A stretch of 64,000 nt of DNA from Zonotrichia leucophrys gambelii. Its lineage: Eukaryota; Chordata; Aves; Passeriformes; Passerellidae. Location: positions 124,001 through 188,000 of the forward strand of contig NW_026992289.1 in assembly GCF_028769735.1 (NCBI RefSeq), in the 5' to 3' direction. Below the pieces are notes generated by a model. It did no database searches and had not been told where the DNA came from. It was given only the letters and a program-made list of their open reading frames with translations. The translations under genes were made by a program, and so were the position numbers. Shown here in pieces: positions 19,886-30,319 of the stretch; position 1 is the first letter of the stretch, and the number at the start of each line of letters is the position of its first letter.

Positions 19886-20368
19886 GATACCTCAGTTGAA
19901 GCAAAGTGAAAATTTCGCAGGATAGAAATCCATTTTAATTTAGGTGAAATGTACATTTTTGAGTTGAGCCTGTGGTTAGAAATCGTAGTTATTTAGCCGG
20001 GCTGCGAGGCCTAGGCTCAGTGAAGTTACTTCAGCGAAGGACAGAGATAAAGGGGGGGAGACAAAAGATGATAGAGAGAGACAGGGACTGCTGTAAAGGC
20101 AAGTCAGCCTGACCTCGGAATTCTTTCTGATAAAAAGGAACTAGTGGTAAAAGTCACAAGAAACCCATAAAAATGAATAAGTATGAATTTTTTGTGAAAT
20201 TGTACGTATATGTATTTGAGAGGGGGATAAAAAGAGACCTGAAGTTCTCAGAGGTACGCATGCCTTTTGTGGAGAGTTTTCTCCGCATGTGTCCGGTGCC
20301 GTAAATAAACATACCGAGCTTTACAACTTTTATAAAGTTGTGAAGTTTCTTCTTTTCTCCGCAAAACA
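19886..20368 (+). mobile_element. Solo LTR, 483 bp, perfect 5-bp target duplication
   Basis: It starts TGATACCTCAG and ends CTCCGCAAAACA. CAGTC flanks both sides (19881-19885, 20369-20373). It belongs to the same family as the LTRs at 21845-22272, 31575-31967 and 39813-40205 (shared GTAAATAAACATACC and TTTACAACTTTTA). It sits in the gag of its own family in the opposite direction. Confidence 0.85.
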
Positions 20369-20373
20369 CAGTC

Positions 20374-20580
20374 CCTTTGCCATTCTTGGTGATTTCTTAA
20401 AACAAAAAATATATCAGCTTACGAAACCTCATCCCATTTACTTTCCCATCTTAAAAACAACAATGACTGCAGTAAGCTATTATAATCTAAAGTTCCAGTG
20501 GGAGGCCACTTTGCTCCGTCCTCTAACCTGTATAATGGCCACCAGCGCGTTCAATATTGGATAAGTTCTTTTTTATTCTC
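20374..20580 (-). pseudogene. gag: gag matrix fragment (P5)
   Basis: Minus-strand pieces (KWPPTGTLDYNSLLQ-like near 20490, KWDEV near 20425, HQEWQRDC near 20380) align with the matrix at about 24790-24990. There are stops and a frameshift. It is separated from p12 by the solo LTR. Confidence 0.65.
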
Positions 20581-20753
20581 AGAGCCCCCCCTACTGGTGC
20601 CTTCTTTCCAGTGAGCCAGGATGCACCCCAAGGGGCTAGCCCAAGGAACTTCTTTGCTCTGGTTAGCTCTCATTATCTCCTTCTCCTTGCTCTATCTCGC
20701 TTCCACCCAAACCTCTCTTCATAGAGCTTCACAGTAGTTTCCCAGTCTTCCTC

Positions 20754-20963
20754 CTACACACAGCTCCAGGTGGCAGGTATCAGATGTGATTTCTCACACA
20801 CAAGCTTTAAGATCTTAGGTTCTGAATCAGCTTGATCAGGAAACTTTAATTTACACTCGGAGCATGTGCCCTGATGCTTATTAGAACAGCAATACCAGCG
20901 TCTCTCACAAATTTCACACTGCAATAATACCCACGCACCGTGCCAGCCTCTTGATGCACCCAA
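20754..20963 (-). CDS. Small Cys-rich leader ORF
   Basis: A 69-codon frame begins MGASRGWH and carries QCEICERRWYCCSNKHQGTC and then SECKLKF: the pattern C-x2-C...CC-x3-H-x3-C-x2-C looks like a zinc-binding module. The homologous DNA in the other provirus, 33565-33720, keeps the same residues in part but is frameshifted. It lies in the leader, before the matrix. I do not recognise a family; it could be an upstream exon or an N-terminal Gag extension. Confidence 0.4.
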   Translation of the reverse strand: MGASRGWHGAWVLLQCEICERRWYCCSNKHQGTCSECKLKFPDQADSEPKILKLVCEKSHLIPATWSCV

Positions 20964-21823
20964 GGCTCTCAGGAATTGCCCGCAGAGGCAGGCTATTCCG
21001 TTTATTACAGGGAACTCTAAATCCTATACGGCAGGTTGTACCCAGGCTAGACTTGGTATAGTACCAGCTGAAGTCCGGTAAACCCCCTCTAAATGAACTC
21101 GTTCATCTCCTCTATCTATCTAATAATTCACAGGATTCACAAACTCCTAGGGGTCGAGTCCAAACCACCGGGGAAGAAGAACTCCTTGGGTTTGTCTAGC
21201 CACAGTAAAAGCGTTCACAATCTACACCATAATTCACCACCTTTACTCAATGGACGTCTTCACCTACACTTCTCTGCTACTTGCTCTACTTCTCTGCTGG
21301 GCGCTCCCTGCCCCCACAGCCTGCCCTGGCTCGTGCCTCAGGCCTCACTCGGCACTTTCTGTAGTGGGTAGAAACCCCCCCGCACTGTAGATATACTCTC
21401 TTTTATACACCGTACACCTATAGACTTGCATGATTAGAAACACAATGCACTAACCACACAATGCATTGACCATACAATGATACAGTGTCCCGACACCACA
21501 CAAACACACAGGTTCACTTGACCCACCCCCAGGGTCACTAGTGGCTGCTCTATCAGGCAGTGAACCCCTGTCCCTTTAGCCACTTGATCGGCTGCAACCA
21601 CAGGCCAAGCACTCAGACGTCTCTGAGTGACTTACTCAGCCGTCCTATCTCTCCTTTCCCCCGGGGGTCCCTCAATACATACCGTATCCTCCGCAGGCCA
21701 GCAGGTCCTTGTTTGTCCTTGCAGGAGGCAAGCTGAGATGAGCGTAGCCCCTCCAGGAAAATCCTGGGGCGCGCCTAGGAGTCCGTCTGTTCTCCCCTGC
21801 CTCTGTGGGGACAGAGACGGTTC
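20964..21823 (-). other. Leader of P5
   Basis: No gene seen. It aligns in pieces with the leader at 31989-33500 (shared GGCGCGCCCCAGGAT and CTGATAGAGCAGC). A splice-donor-like GGTATGTA occurs on the minus strand near 21675. Confidence 0.55.
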
Positions 21824-21841
21824 CTTCTGGCTGGCTTGCCA
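21824..21841 (-). promoter_or_regulatory. PBS, tRNA-Arg-like
   Basis: The minus strand reads TGGCAAGCCAGCCAGAAG three bases after the LTR. It is close to the complement of tRNA-Arg(ACG), TGGCGAGCCAGCCAGGAG. Confidence 0.75.
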
Positions 21842-21844
21842 GAA

Positions 21845-22272
21845 TGTTTTGCAGAGAGAGAGCAAAAAACTCCACAACTTTGTGAAAGTTGTAAAGCCGG
21901 TATGTTAATTACAGTGCCAGATGCATGCGGAGATTACTCTCCTTTAAAGGTCTGTGTAACTGGGAACTTCAGGTCCCTTTCTATCCCCCTCTCAAATACA
22001 TATGCATACATTTTCACAATAGGTTCATACATATTCATTTCTACGAATTTCGTGTGACATTTGCTGCTAGTTCTTCTTTATCAGAAAGTATTCCTAGGTC
22101 AGGCTGACCTGCTTCCACAGCAGTCTCTCTGTCTCCCCCTCCTTATCTCTGTCCTTCACTGAAGCAGTCTCTCTTGAGCCTAGGCCTTGCAGTCAGGCTA
22201 CACAGACTTAAAGATGTACATTTCACCTAAATCAAAATGGATTTCTACTCTAGGGAATTTTACTCTGTCTCA
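21845..22272 (-). mobile_element. 5' LTR of P5, 428 bp
   Basis: The minus strand starts TGAGACAGAGTAAAATTCC and ends with GCAAAACA. It is related to the 393-bp LTRs of P8, which start TGAGACAGAGTAAGG. It begins directly after an integrase reading ending GQIERM. Confidence 0.8.
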
Positions 22273-23240
22273 TTTCATCCTCTCTATCTGGCCTGAACTC
22301 TGTGGGTTGCATGGGGTATATAATTCCCATTCTATTCCCAGGGCTTGAGTTATTTTTTATAGGACTCTAGACATAAAATGTGTTCCTTTGTCTGAGTCTA
22401 TCTTGGTAGCCATTCCATATCTGGGAATAATTTGTTCCAAAAGGGTTTTTCCATACCACATTAGCTGTAGCTCTAACAGCTGGGACAGCCTCCACCCAAT
22501 AAGTTAAATGGTCTATTATTACCAATAAAAACTTCCATCTCTGAACTTGGGGAAGTTCAGCAAAATCCACTTGGATGTTTTGAAATAGTCTCATAGCTAA
22601 TTCACGACCTCCTGGTGTTGTTTTTCTCATAACCTTTTTATTTCTCTTTTGGCGAGGGATACATCTCTCAGTTACTTGCTTTGCTAATCCAAAGATCCCA
22701 ATGCACCCATAATTCCTTAAAAAGCGATCACACAAAGCCTGAGTACTCCAATGAGTCTTCTTATGTATATCATCCAATATTTTCCTAGTGAGGGGCTTAT
22801 TAAGTAATTGCCTCCCATCAAGGAGTTTCCATTTTCCAGATTGATCTCGCTCTTCCCCATCTTACTTAACCCTTTCTCTTCTGTTTCATTAAATTTTGGA
22901 ATCTCCAATTCTTCCTTGCTTGTAATCAAAATTACCATAACCCTCTCACTCTCATTTTCAGCTGCATCTCTAGCCTCTTGGTCTGCCAAATTGTTCCTTC
23001 TTAGTTCTGGGGTCATTCCCTTTTGGTGTCCTCTAGCATGTACTACAAGATTTTGGCAGATTACAGAGTGCAATCTCTATAACAGCTTGTTGGCCAACAC
23101 AAACCTTTGCAGAAAATCTAGTTCCATGGGGAGCTTTAGTCAGCAATTTGACAAAAATTTGGGAACACATGGGAAGGAAATAGCATCCGTGCCAATTGAA
23201 TGGGGATGGAAGGAGAATATTCCTTACCATGGACACATAC
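22273..23240 (-). pseudogene. pol: RNase H end and integrase (P6)
   Basis: The frame 23073-22717 begins with the end of RNase H (VVHARGHQKG, then NLADQEARDAAENE). The frame 22777-22367 is integrase: VDFAELPQVQRW holds the first catalytic Asp, and SDKGTHFM near 22390 the second. The Glu-containing GQIERM is the last sequence before the P5 LTR. Upstream of about 23100 the reading is frameshifted and becomes unclear. This pol fragment is the element P5 inserted into. Confidence 0.75.
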
Positions 23241-23955
23241 GGATGGTACTGCTGAGAATTGCAATATCTAAAACCCAGATCTGGAAATAACCACTGGAAA
23301 TATTAACTGGCCAATAGACTGCAATAATATCCCTTGAGTGTTGTCACAGGCCCCCAGCCGAGTAATAATTAGCATTGACTCCATGATGCACAGAAGACTG
23401 ATCAATTGCTTTATTATACTATACTTATTAAGAAACCCATTGCCCTTACAGGCAGTCATGATACAGGTGGACCCAATTGGTCCTTCAATCCAAACACCAT
23501 CACCATTGGCCAAGCAAGAAACCTCCCTTTGGTAAACAAATCTCCATAACACATTCCACATGTTCACAACAACAGGTGCAGCAAGTGAAGATAAGAATTG
23601 TTTATCATTCTTTTCTCTGATCTTCTCATAGCCTTTCCCAGGATGATGCCTGGGAAAGTTATGTGTTGCTCTCTGTAGCCAGAGAGCTGCTGCCACAATT
23701 GGGGATGTCAAATACTGGAAATATGGAACAGCCCTAAAACGGGGCAATGGGAATATATCCAGCCAGTCCAGTGGTGTCTGGACTGGGAAGGGAATCCAGG
23801 CCTTCCAAAATATCCCTTACAGGCTGGTATAAAATATTCTGCCTTAATAAGGTCAAGGCAAAAGAATCCAAAGATAAAAGAAAAGTGATATTGCACTCAA
23901 GTATACACTTGTACAAGTAAGAATCCTGAGATACAGTGACTCATGACTATGACTC
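23241..23955 (+). pseudogene. Possible env SU f fragment, plus strand
   Basis: On either side of the LTR at 23339-23697 the plus strand gives broken readings (THTDGTAENCN near 23235; NINWPIDCNN near 23300; VKYWKYGTALKRGNGN near 23708) that look like glycoprotein surface sequence with possible sequons. There is no start, no long frame and no membrane segment. The relation to the minus-strand pol next to it is unclear. Low confidence. Confidence 0.25.
23339..23697 (-). mobile_element. Solo LTR, 359 bp
   Basis: The minus strand starts TGTGGCAGCAGCTCTC and ends CTGTGACAACA. It has AATAAAGCAATTG near 23405 and matches the LTR at 13044-13458. The flanks CTTGAG and ATTGGG agree at only four of six positions, so the target duplication is decayed or absent. 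Confidence 0.75.
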
Positions 23956-24365
23956 TGATAGTGGAGCCGTGGAAAAAGTTAAAGATAGAATCTAAAAGTG
24001 TAAAGCTTTGCGTGTTCCCAGATCAACTGCACCTGCGTCAGCAGTATGATAAATGATATAATTGTTAGATGTGATGATTGTTTAGTAATTAAATATAATT
24101 ATTATATAATCAAAAGAAGAATCATGAGAAACTATGTTGGAAATTTAAGGGGGGGCTACGCTTAGCTGAAATCTATGTATATAATAGAACAATATAAGTT
24201 TAATAATTAACATGAAAGTTATATAACAATAGAATATAAAAACATGTTCATCTTGACTGTATGGTCGGAATCAGATTTGGGTTGTAATACCCCGATTCCC
24301 AGAGCTCTGAATAAAAGCACCTGCATATAATTGCTTATGTGATTATGTGTTTCTGAACTCTAACA
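23956..24365 (+). mobile_element. 5' LTR of P7, 410 bp
   Basis: It starts TGATAGTGGAGCC and ends CTCTAACA. It has TATAAAAACATG near 24236 and AATAAAAGCACC near 24311. The partner is 40723-41132; a solo copy is 45688-46085. Confidence 0.9.
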
Positions 24366-24368
24366 ATT

Positions 24369-24386
24369 TGGCGACCCAGATGGTGC
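24369..24386 (+). promoter_or_regulatory. PBS, tRNA-Arg-like
   Basis: TGGCGACCCAGATGGTGC matches the complement of a tRNA-Arg(CCG) 3' end over its first 15 bases. It lies three bases after the LTR. Confidence 0.75.
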
Positions 24387-24664
24387 CCTTTGTGCTGCTG
24401 AAGCGAGTTTTGTGACTCGACCACGCTCCAGCTGGCACCAAGGGATTTCTTGGGGAGCTCGATTGGCCGCGACCGCTTCTGCTGCTCACAGCATCCCCGG
24501 GAGAAAGGTAAGGTGCTTTCTATTTTGGTTTGGGTGCCTGCCAATAAGACGCAGTGAAAGCTACGCTTGGATTGGGCTAAGGAATTCCTGTGGTATTGCC
24601 TAGGCGCCGTCCGTAAGTCAGTCGTGAAAGCGCTGCGGGTTCGGCAATTTGTGATATATTTGAA
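24387..24664 (+). other. Leader of P7
   Basis: A splice-donor-like GAAAG/GTAAGG lies near 24505. It is shorter than the leaders of the other gamma-like elements here. No gene is seen. Confidence 0.55.
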
Positions 24665-26341
24665 ATGGAGAAACTTAAAGGGATTTTGGGCAGCAATGCC
24701 TCTATTCCGCAAACTTCTCCTTTGGGGTGCCTATTAGCACATTGTAAACAGGGTAATTTTGGAGAAGAATTACATAAGGCTAAGTTGATTGATTATTGTA
24801 ATACATGGTGGCCAGAATATGTCTTGGAGAATGGCGAAAAATGGCCAAAATATGGGACTCTGCAATATAACACTATTTCGCAATTAATGTCATTTTGTAA
24901 ACAAGAAGTAAAATGGGATGAAGTTCCATATGTTGATTTGTTTTTCTATTTACGGGGAAAGCCAGAATGGCAGGATGAATGTGGATTAATGGTGGTTAAA
25001 ACATCTGCAAGTGATAAGAGTGGGGTTTGTGAGAAACATTGTCTAGAACACTTGGCCTTGAAAGAAAGCCTGCGTAAGGAAAATTATACAGATAGTGATT
25101 TACAGGTAGCTCCAATAAGACCAAGAGAACCTAACCCTATCCCACCTGCTTCATCTGTCCGTATCCCACTGCCTAGTCCTGAACCTGTCTCTTCTAGTAC
25201 ACCTTTCCCTCTTTATCCTCCTCTCCCATCGTCACCTGATTCCTCTTCCTTGGAAGATGAGCAAAACCTAACTGTCATAGAAAGAAAGGGGAGGAATGCA
25301 AGTGAAAAAGATAGCAACAGTAATGAATCAGCGACTCCAATAGCCCACAGAACTCGGAGCCAGTCAAAGCTTGCCCCAGTTGTGAATAGAAAAGATATAG
25401 GCAGACCAAAATGGACTGTGATTGCCCCCTTGCGACAAGGTGTAGGAGTGGAAGGGCCAGTGTTTGTAAAAGTGCCTTTTTCCCCTGCAGATTTAGTTAT
25501 TTGGAAACAATCAGCCGGAACTTAGAGAGAAAATCCTGATAAAATGGCACGAATAGTAAAAATAGTTATAAAAACTCAGAATCCTGACTGGGATGACATA
25601 CAAGTAATATTAGATACTTTGGTGGGTTCTACTGAGAAAGAGATGGTACTTAAGGCAGCCAAAGAAAGGGCAAGAGAGGATATCAGAAACAGGCTTGTAA
25701 CAGGGAATTTAGATGAAAATTTCCCAATTGAGGACCCAAAATGGGACCCTAATTTATTTTACGATATGAGGAAACTGCAGAAATATCAGGAGTGGATCCA
25801 AATGGGAGTTCAGAATGCTGTGCCCAAAACTATAAATTGGTCTAAACTATATGAGGTTTGACAGGAAAGGAAAGAATCTCCCACTGTGTTTTTGGAGAGG
25901 CTTAAGGAGGTAGCAAGGAAATATAGAGACCTCCAAATGGACACAGAACAAGCAAAGGTTCAGCTCACTCTCATATTCTTGGGTCAGCCACAAGATGACA
26001 TTAGAAAAAAATTGCAAAAATTGAAAGGAGAGGAATTAAGGAATTTGGATAAGCTACTTGAGGTAGCCTGGAAGGTATATAACAATCGCAAAAGAGAAGA
26101 TAGTAAAAGGCAGCAGCAGAATCTTTTGGCAGTAATACAAGGAAAAGGGAACCCAAATTTCAGGGGACGTAACAGGAATAGCCAAGGTAGGAGACCAGTT
26201 ATGCAAGGGTTAAACCTAAATCAATGTGCATATTGCAAGCAGGAGGGGCATTGGAAGCGATATTGTCCAGACTTGTCCTGCCAGGGCAATCAGTTCCAGC
26301 AGGTTACCAAAGAGATGATTTTGGGGGAGTATACCAGCTGA
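24665..26341 (+). pseudogene. gag: gag (P7), one frame with two internal stops
   Basis: A single frame of 559 codons runs from the ATG at 24665 to TGA at 26339-26341, with in-frame stops at 25523-25525 (TAG) and 25859-25861 (TGA). Domains in order: matrix (LIDYCNTWWPEYVLENGEKW near residue 40; it lacks Gly at position 2), a proline-rich region (about residues 155-205), capsid (IPKTINW before the second stop, FLERLKEVARKYRDL just after it) and nucleocapsid with one CCHC knuckle, CAYCKQEGHWKRYC, at about 26225-26266. The structure is that of a gammaretroviral Gag. No frameshift is needed across 1.7 kb. Confidence 0.9.
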
Positions 26342-26344
26342 CTA
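26339..26344 (+). promoter_or_regulatory. Candidate stop-codon readthrough site, gag to pol
   Basis: The gag stop is TGA followed by CTA (AGC-TGA-CTA-GAC), and the protease frame continues in the same phase. UGA-CUA is a known readthrough-promoting context in other RNA viruses, and gammaretroviruses express pol by readthrough of the gag stop. Confidence 0.6.
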
Positions 26345-27540
26345 GACATAGAACCAGTAAAACAACTTCCAGAGCCTGTTATAAATATGCAGTTAGGGCA
26401 TAACGAGGTCAGATTTCTAATAGATACAGGAGCTACTTACACTGTACTAAATGATTTGCAAGGACAAATTGTGTGGAGAGCCTAGTTCAAACATGGCTTA
26501 AAGAAAGAGGCCATGAAGGTATTCAGCTACGGGAAAAAGCAGCCTTTCCCAGGCTTGATCCTGTAAATAATTAGGTTCTCAGCCACCTTTTATATAAACA
26601 ACAAGATTCTCAGACCGTTTCCTCAAAAACAGGCAATATTCTGTCCTTGGCTGCTCCGGGAACAGATGGCCGTACTGGGAACAGATATAATGGTTTTGAG
26701 AACTTTTCATATCATGGTGAGAACACTGACCTTGGTTTCAATAAACTAACTTCAGGTATTGTAAACAAAAGGAGGAGCTGAAGTTTTCTCTACAGCCTAT
26801 CGGGAGCTCAGATTTTGCAATATGCATGAAGTGAATTACCACTGTTATAAAAACTGCCTGGTTGATCAATAAATCGGAGTCAGATGCTGAACCAACAAAG
26901 GTGGGTCGCTCTGTTCACTTCAACAAAATTGGGGACAAGCAAATAACAATAGTTGGGGCTACAGGGAAAGAGGAAAAATGGCCATTCTTGCAACCCCTAG
27001 ATTTGTGTTTTGAAAACAAGGTTTTATCACACGAGTTTTTATATGTACCTGAGTGTCCAATTCCACTTTTAGGGAGAGATTTGCTAGCGAAACTTGATGC
27101 TGTAATAACCTTTGAAAATGGAGAGGTTATAATGAAAATACCTGAATCAAAGACAGGACAGATATTAATGATCAAAGAAAAACCTGGCCCCTCTATCCCT
27201 AGGGAGGTAGAAGATGCAGTGATTCCCTCTGTATGGGAGACAGATATACCAGGAAAATCTAAATTGGCAAAACCAGTGCATGTAGAGTTAAAAGAAGGGG
27301 CAAGGGCTGTACAAGTCAAACAATATCCCATAAAACCAGAGGCACGGCAAGCAATAGTAATGATTATTGAGAAATTATTGAAATACCGTATTTTAGAAGA
27401 ATGTGAATCAGAATTTAATACACCAATATTTCCAGTAAAGAAGCCAAGTGGTGAATATAGATTAGTGCAGGATTTGAGAGCAATAGCTATAATAACAAAG
27501 GACATTTATCTAGTGGTAACACATTGCTAACATCCGTAAA
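26342..27540 (+). pseudogene. pol: Protease and RT start (P7), split by a solo LTR
   Basis: Directly in phase after the gag stop the reading gives FLIDTGATYTVLND, with the protease DTGA motif near 26420. A solo LTR splits the domain at 26472. Protease continues after 26932 (ITIVGATGKEE, PLLGRDLLAKLDAV), then the RT N-terminus (VKQYPIKPEA, LKYRILEECESEFNTPIFPVKK, EYRLVQDLRA) to a frameshift near 27520. The ATG at 26862 lies in the LTR and is not a genuine start. Confidence 0.85.
26472..26925 (+). mobile_element. Solo LTR, 454 bp, perfect 6-bp target duplication
   Basis: It starts TGTGGAGAGCCTAG and ends CACTTCAACA. AAATTG flanks it at 26466-26471 and 26926-26931. It is the same family as 7909-8342, in the opposite orientation, and carries an AATAAATCGG signal near 26868. 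Confidence 0.9.
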
Positions 27541-28045
27541 AGAGATATATAAGTAGTTTACTGTAATTGATTTAAAAGATGCATTTTTCTGCCTCCCCTT
27601 GACAAAGAAAGTAGGAAACTGTTTACCTTTGAGTGGAGAAAACCCAGGGAACGGAAGAAAGACCCAGCTAACCTGGACATGACTTCCACAAGCTACAAGA
27701 ACAGTCCGACCCTATTCAGGAACCAACTGGCAAAGGAGCTGGAGATTTGGCCTGAAAATGGGCAAGTACCAAGAGACCAATACCTGTTGTTGCAGTATGT
27801 TGATGATATACTAACAACTACAGAAGAAAAAGCAACCTGTGTAAAGGTAACCATTGAGATTTTAAATTCACTGGGGATGGGAGGTTATAAAGCATCCAGA
27901 GGAAAGGCACAAATTGCTCAGCAGACTGATTTACCTGGGATGTGAAATTTCACAAGGGCAACGAAAACTAGGTACTAACCGTATCCAAGTTATTTGTGCT
28001 ATTCCAGAGTCCCAGAATTTACATGAGCTGTGAGTCTTCCTCGGG
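27541..28045 (+). pseudogene. pol: RT catalytic region (P7)
   Basis: After a frameshift: [13 protein letters not shown] (first catalytic Asp) near 27565-27605, then the frame 27679-27945 with YVDD at 27796-27807 (QYVDDILTTTEEK). The finger/palm part between has a deletion, so the usual LPQG motif is not seen. Frameshifts near 27530 and 27940 break it. Confidence 0.85.
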
Positions 28046-29839
28046 ATGGCAGGATGGTGTCGCCTGTGGATCATGGAGTATGGACTGATTGCGAAACCCC
28101 TGTATGAAGCTCAGAAGACGCAGCCATTCACCTGGGGCAAACCACAGAAAGAAGCCTTCCTAAAATTAAAGGAAGCACTGGCAACTGCTCCAGCATTAGG
28201 GTTACCCGATCTGTCTAAGGATTTTCAGCTGTTTGTACATGGAAGGCTGCGCCTAGCACTAGGAGTTCTGACCCAACATCTGGGAAGCTGGAAAAGACCG
28301 GTGGGCTACTTTTCCAAACAACTTGACAACATAAGTGCCGGGTGGCCCCCATGTCTGCGCGCAGTTGCAGCCACTGTGATGCTGATACAAGAAGCCAGGA
28401 AGCTTACTATGGGGAGGCACATAGATGTCAATGTGCCACACATGGTGACCACTGTCTTAGAGCAGAAGGGGAGCCATTGGCTATCCCCAAGCAGCATGAT
28501 GAAATTCCAGGTAGTCCTGATTGAGCAGGATGATGTCACATTAAAAACAACTAACCTTTTGAATCCAGCTTTGTTCCTAAGTACCACAACTGAAGAAGGC
28601 CCATTAGAGCACGACTGTGTAGAGATAATAGAGTACACAGACTCGGCAAGAGAAGACCTGAAAGACGTCCCACTAGAGCAGCCAGAGTGGGAGCTATTCA
28701 CAGATGGGAGCAGCTTCGTGGAAAATGGAACCAGATATGCTGGATATGCAGTAACAGCAGTCAATACAGTAGTGGAGGCAAAGACATTACCACCAAATAC
28801 ATCTGCCCAGAAGGCAGAACTGGTTGCTTTAACCAGGGCACTAGAATTAAGTGAAGGGAAGAAGGTAAATATATGGACTGACTCAAAATATGCTTTTGGG
28901 GTGGTGCATGTACACGGAGCACTGTGGAAAGAAAGGGGATTACTGTCTTCTCGAGGTATGCACATTAAACATCAGGATGCAGTCCTGCAATTGATAAAAG
29001 CAGTACAAAAACCTGAACAAGTGGCAATTATACACTGTAAAGCACACCAATCGGGAAACTTCAAAATCTGTGAGGGAAATCGGAAGGCAGACTGGGCAGC
29101 CCGACAGGTTGCTCGAGAGGTGCAAACAACAATGGCATTGATACCTTTAAAGCTTAATGTATCCCAGTTCAATTTACCTCCAAAACCAAAATATTCAGTA
29201 GAAGATGAGAGACTGGCATGTTTGCTAAAGGCACAAAAGAATTCAGAGGGATGGTATGTGACTGCACAAGGACAGATAGTGGTACCCCCCTTGATAATGA
29301 GAGAAGTTCTACAAATTTAACATAACGAATGTCATTGGGGTGCAGAGGCATTGGTAAAATTGCTAAAGCAGAGTTTAATTTCATTATGGATGTTAACAAT
29401 GGCAAAATCAGTAATGTCAAAATATGATATCTGCTTGAAAAATAACCCAGTGGCTAGGCGACAGGCACAGCTAGGAAGAATTCGGATAGGAATAGAGCCA
29501 GGAGACATTTGGCAGGTAGATTTTGTAGAATTGCCAAGAACTCAAGGATACAAATACCTGTTAGTGGGGGTTGACACATTCTCTGGGTGGCCAGAAGCCC
29601 TTCCCTGTCGCACAAACCAAGCAAAGGAAACAGTTAAGTGGTTACTACAGGAGATTATTCCCAGATTCAAGGTACCCCTAGGGGTATCATCAGATAGGGG
29701 ACCCCATTTCATAGCTACAGTAGTAAGAGAGGTAAATAGATTGCTGGGGATAAATTGGGACCTCCACACACACGTGGAGACCCCAGTCAAGTGGACAGGT
29801 AGAGAGGATGAATCAGACACTAAAAAGACAAATCAGTAA
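28046..29839 (+). pseudogene. pol: RT connection, RNase H and integrase (P7)
   Basis: One frame with a single in-frame TAA at 29318-29320. RT connection: WCRLWIMEYGLIAKPLYE, GYFSKQLDN. RNase H: LFTDGSSF, KAELVALTRALEL, WTDSKYAFG, NRKADWAARQVA, that is the D-E-D-D set. Integrase N-terminus near 29330-29450 keeps one His-Cys pair, but the second CxxC looks damaged (DICLKNNP). Core: WQVDFVELPR and SSDRGPHF carry the first two catalytic Asp. The frame fails near 29790, just before the catalytic Glu. Confidence 0.9.
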
Positions 29840-30290
29840 AATATGCCAAGAAGCCAAATTGCAGTGGCCCCAGGCTTTGCCAATAGCACTGTTAAGCATT
29901 CGGATAAAGCCTAGGAGTGGGATGACAGTCAGACCTTATGAGATATTGTATGGGAAACCATATGAATCTCCTGAGCCTAACCCTAATGTACACGGCACAG
30001 GAAAGCAGGAAGTGTATAATTATGTTCTGTCTCTCGGGAAAACTCTAGCTCAGCTCCAGAGCATCCTCGTGTGGAATAGACCACTAACTCTCAAGAACCC
30101 AGTTCATAACATACATCCAGGAGACGAGGTGTACATCAAGAACTGGAACGAGGAACCGCTGAAAGAAAAGTGGAGTGGACCCCATCAGGTACTACTTACC
30201 ACTTTCACAGCAGTCAAAGTAGCCGGCATTGACCCCTGGATTCACTATACCCGAGTGAAGAAAGTCCATCCTGGATCACGGACTGTGTAA
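29790..30290 (+). pseudogene. pol: Integrase C-terminal part (P7)
   Basis: The frame 29808-30290 continues the integrase after a frameshift: MNQTLKRQI, then PYEILYGKPYE, then the C-terminal domain GDEVYIKNW, WSGPHQVLLTTFTAVKV, WIHYTRVKKV. It ends with TAA about 30 bp before the env ATG at 30320. In most gammaretroviruses the two overlap slightly. Confidence 0.9.
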
Positions 30291-30319
30291 ACTGTGGAAT
30301 CAACAAGGCTGAAGATAAG

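Larger units (their letters stand above)
19030..22272 (-). mobile_element. Gamma-like provirus (P5), minus strand, 5' half
   Basis: On the minus strand: LTR (22272-21845), tRNA-Arg-like PBS, a leader of about 1.2 kb with a small Cys-rich ORF, gag matrix (20580-20374), a same-family solo LTR in the opposite direction, then gag p12 and capsid to about 19030. The 5' LTR begins directly inside an integrase frame of another element (22273-23240). Its 3' part is replaced by P4. Confidence 0.75.

Noticed and set aside
26862..26931. ATG start for the protease-RT frame
   Set aside because: This ATG lies inside the solo LTR (26472-26925). The genuine frame enters from gag before the insertion.
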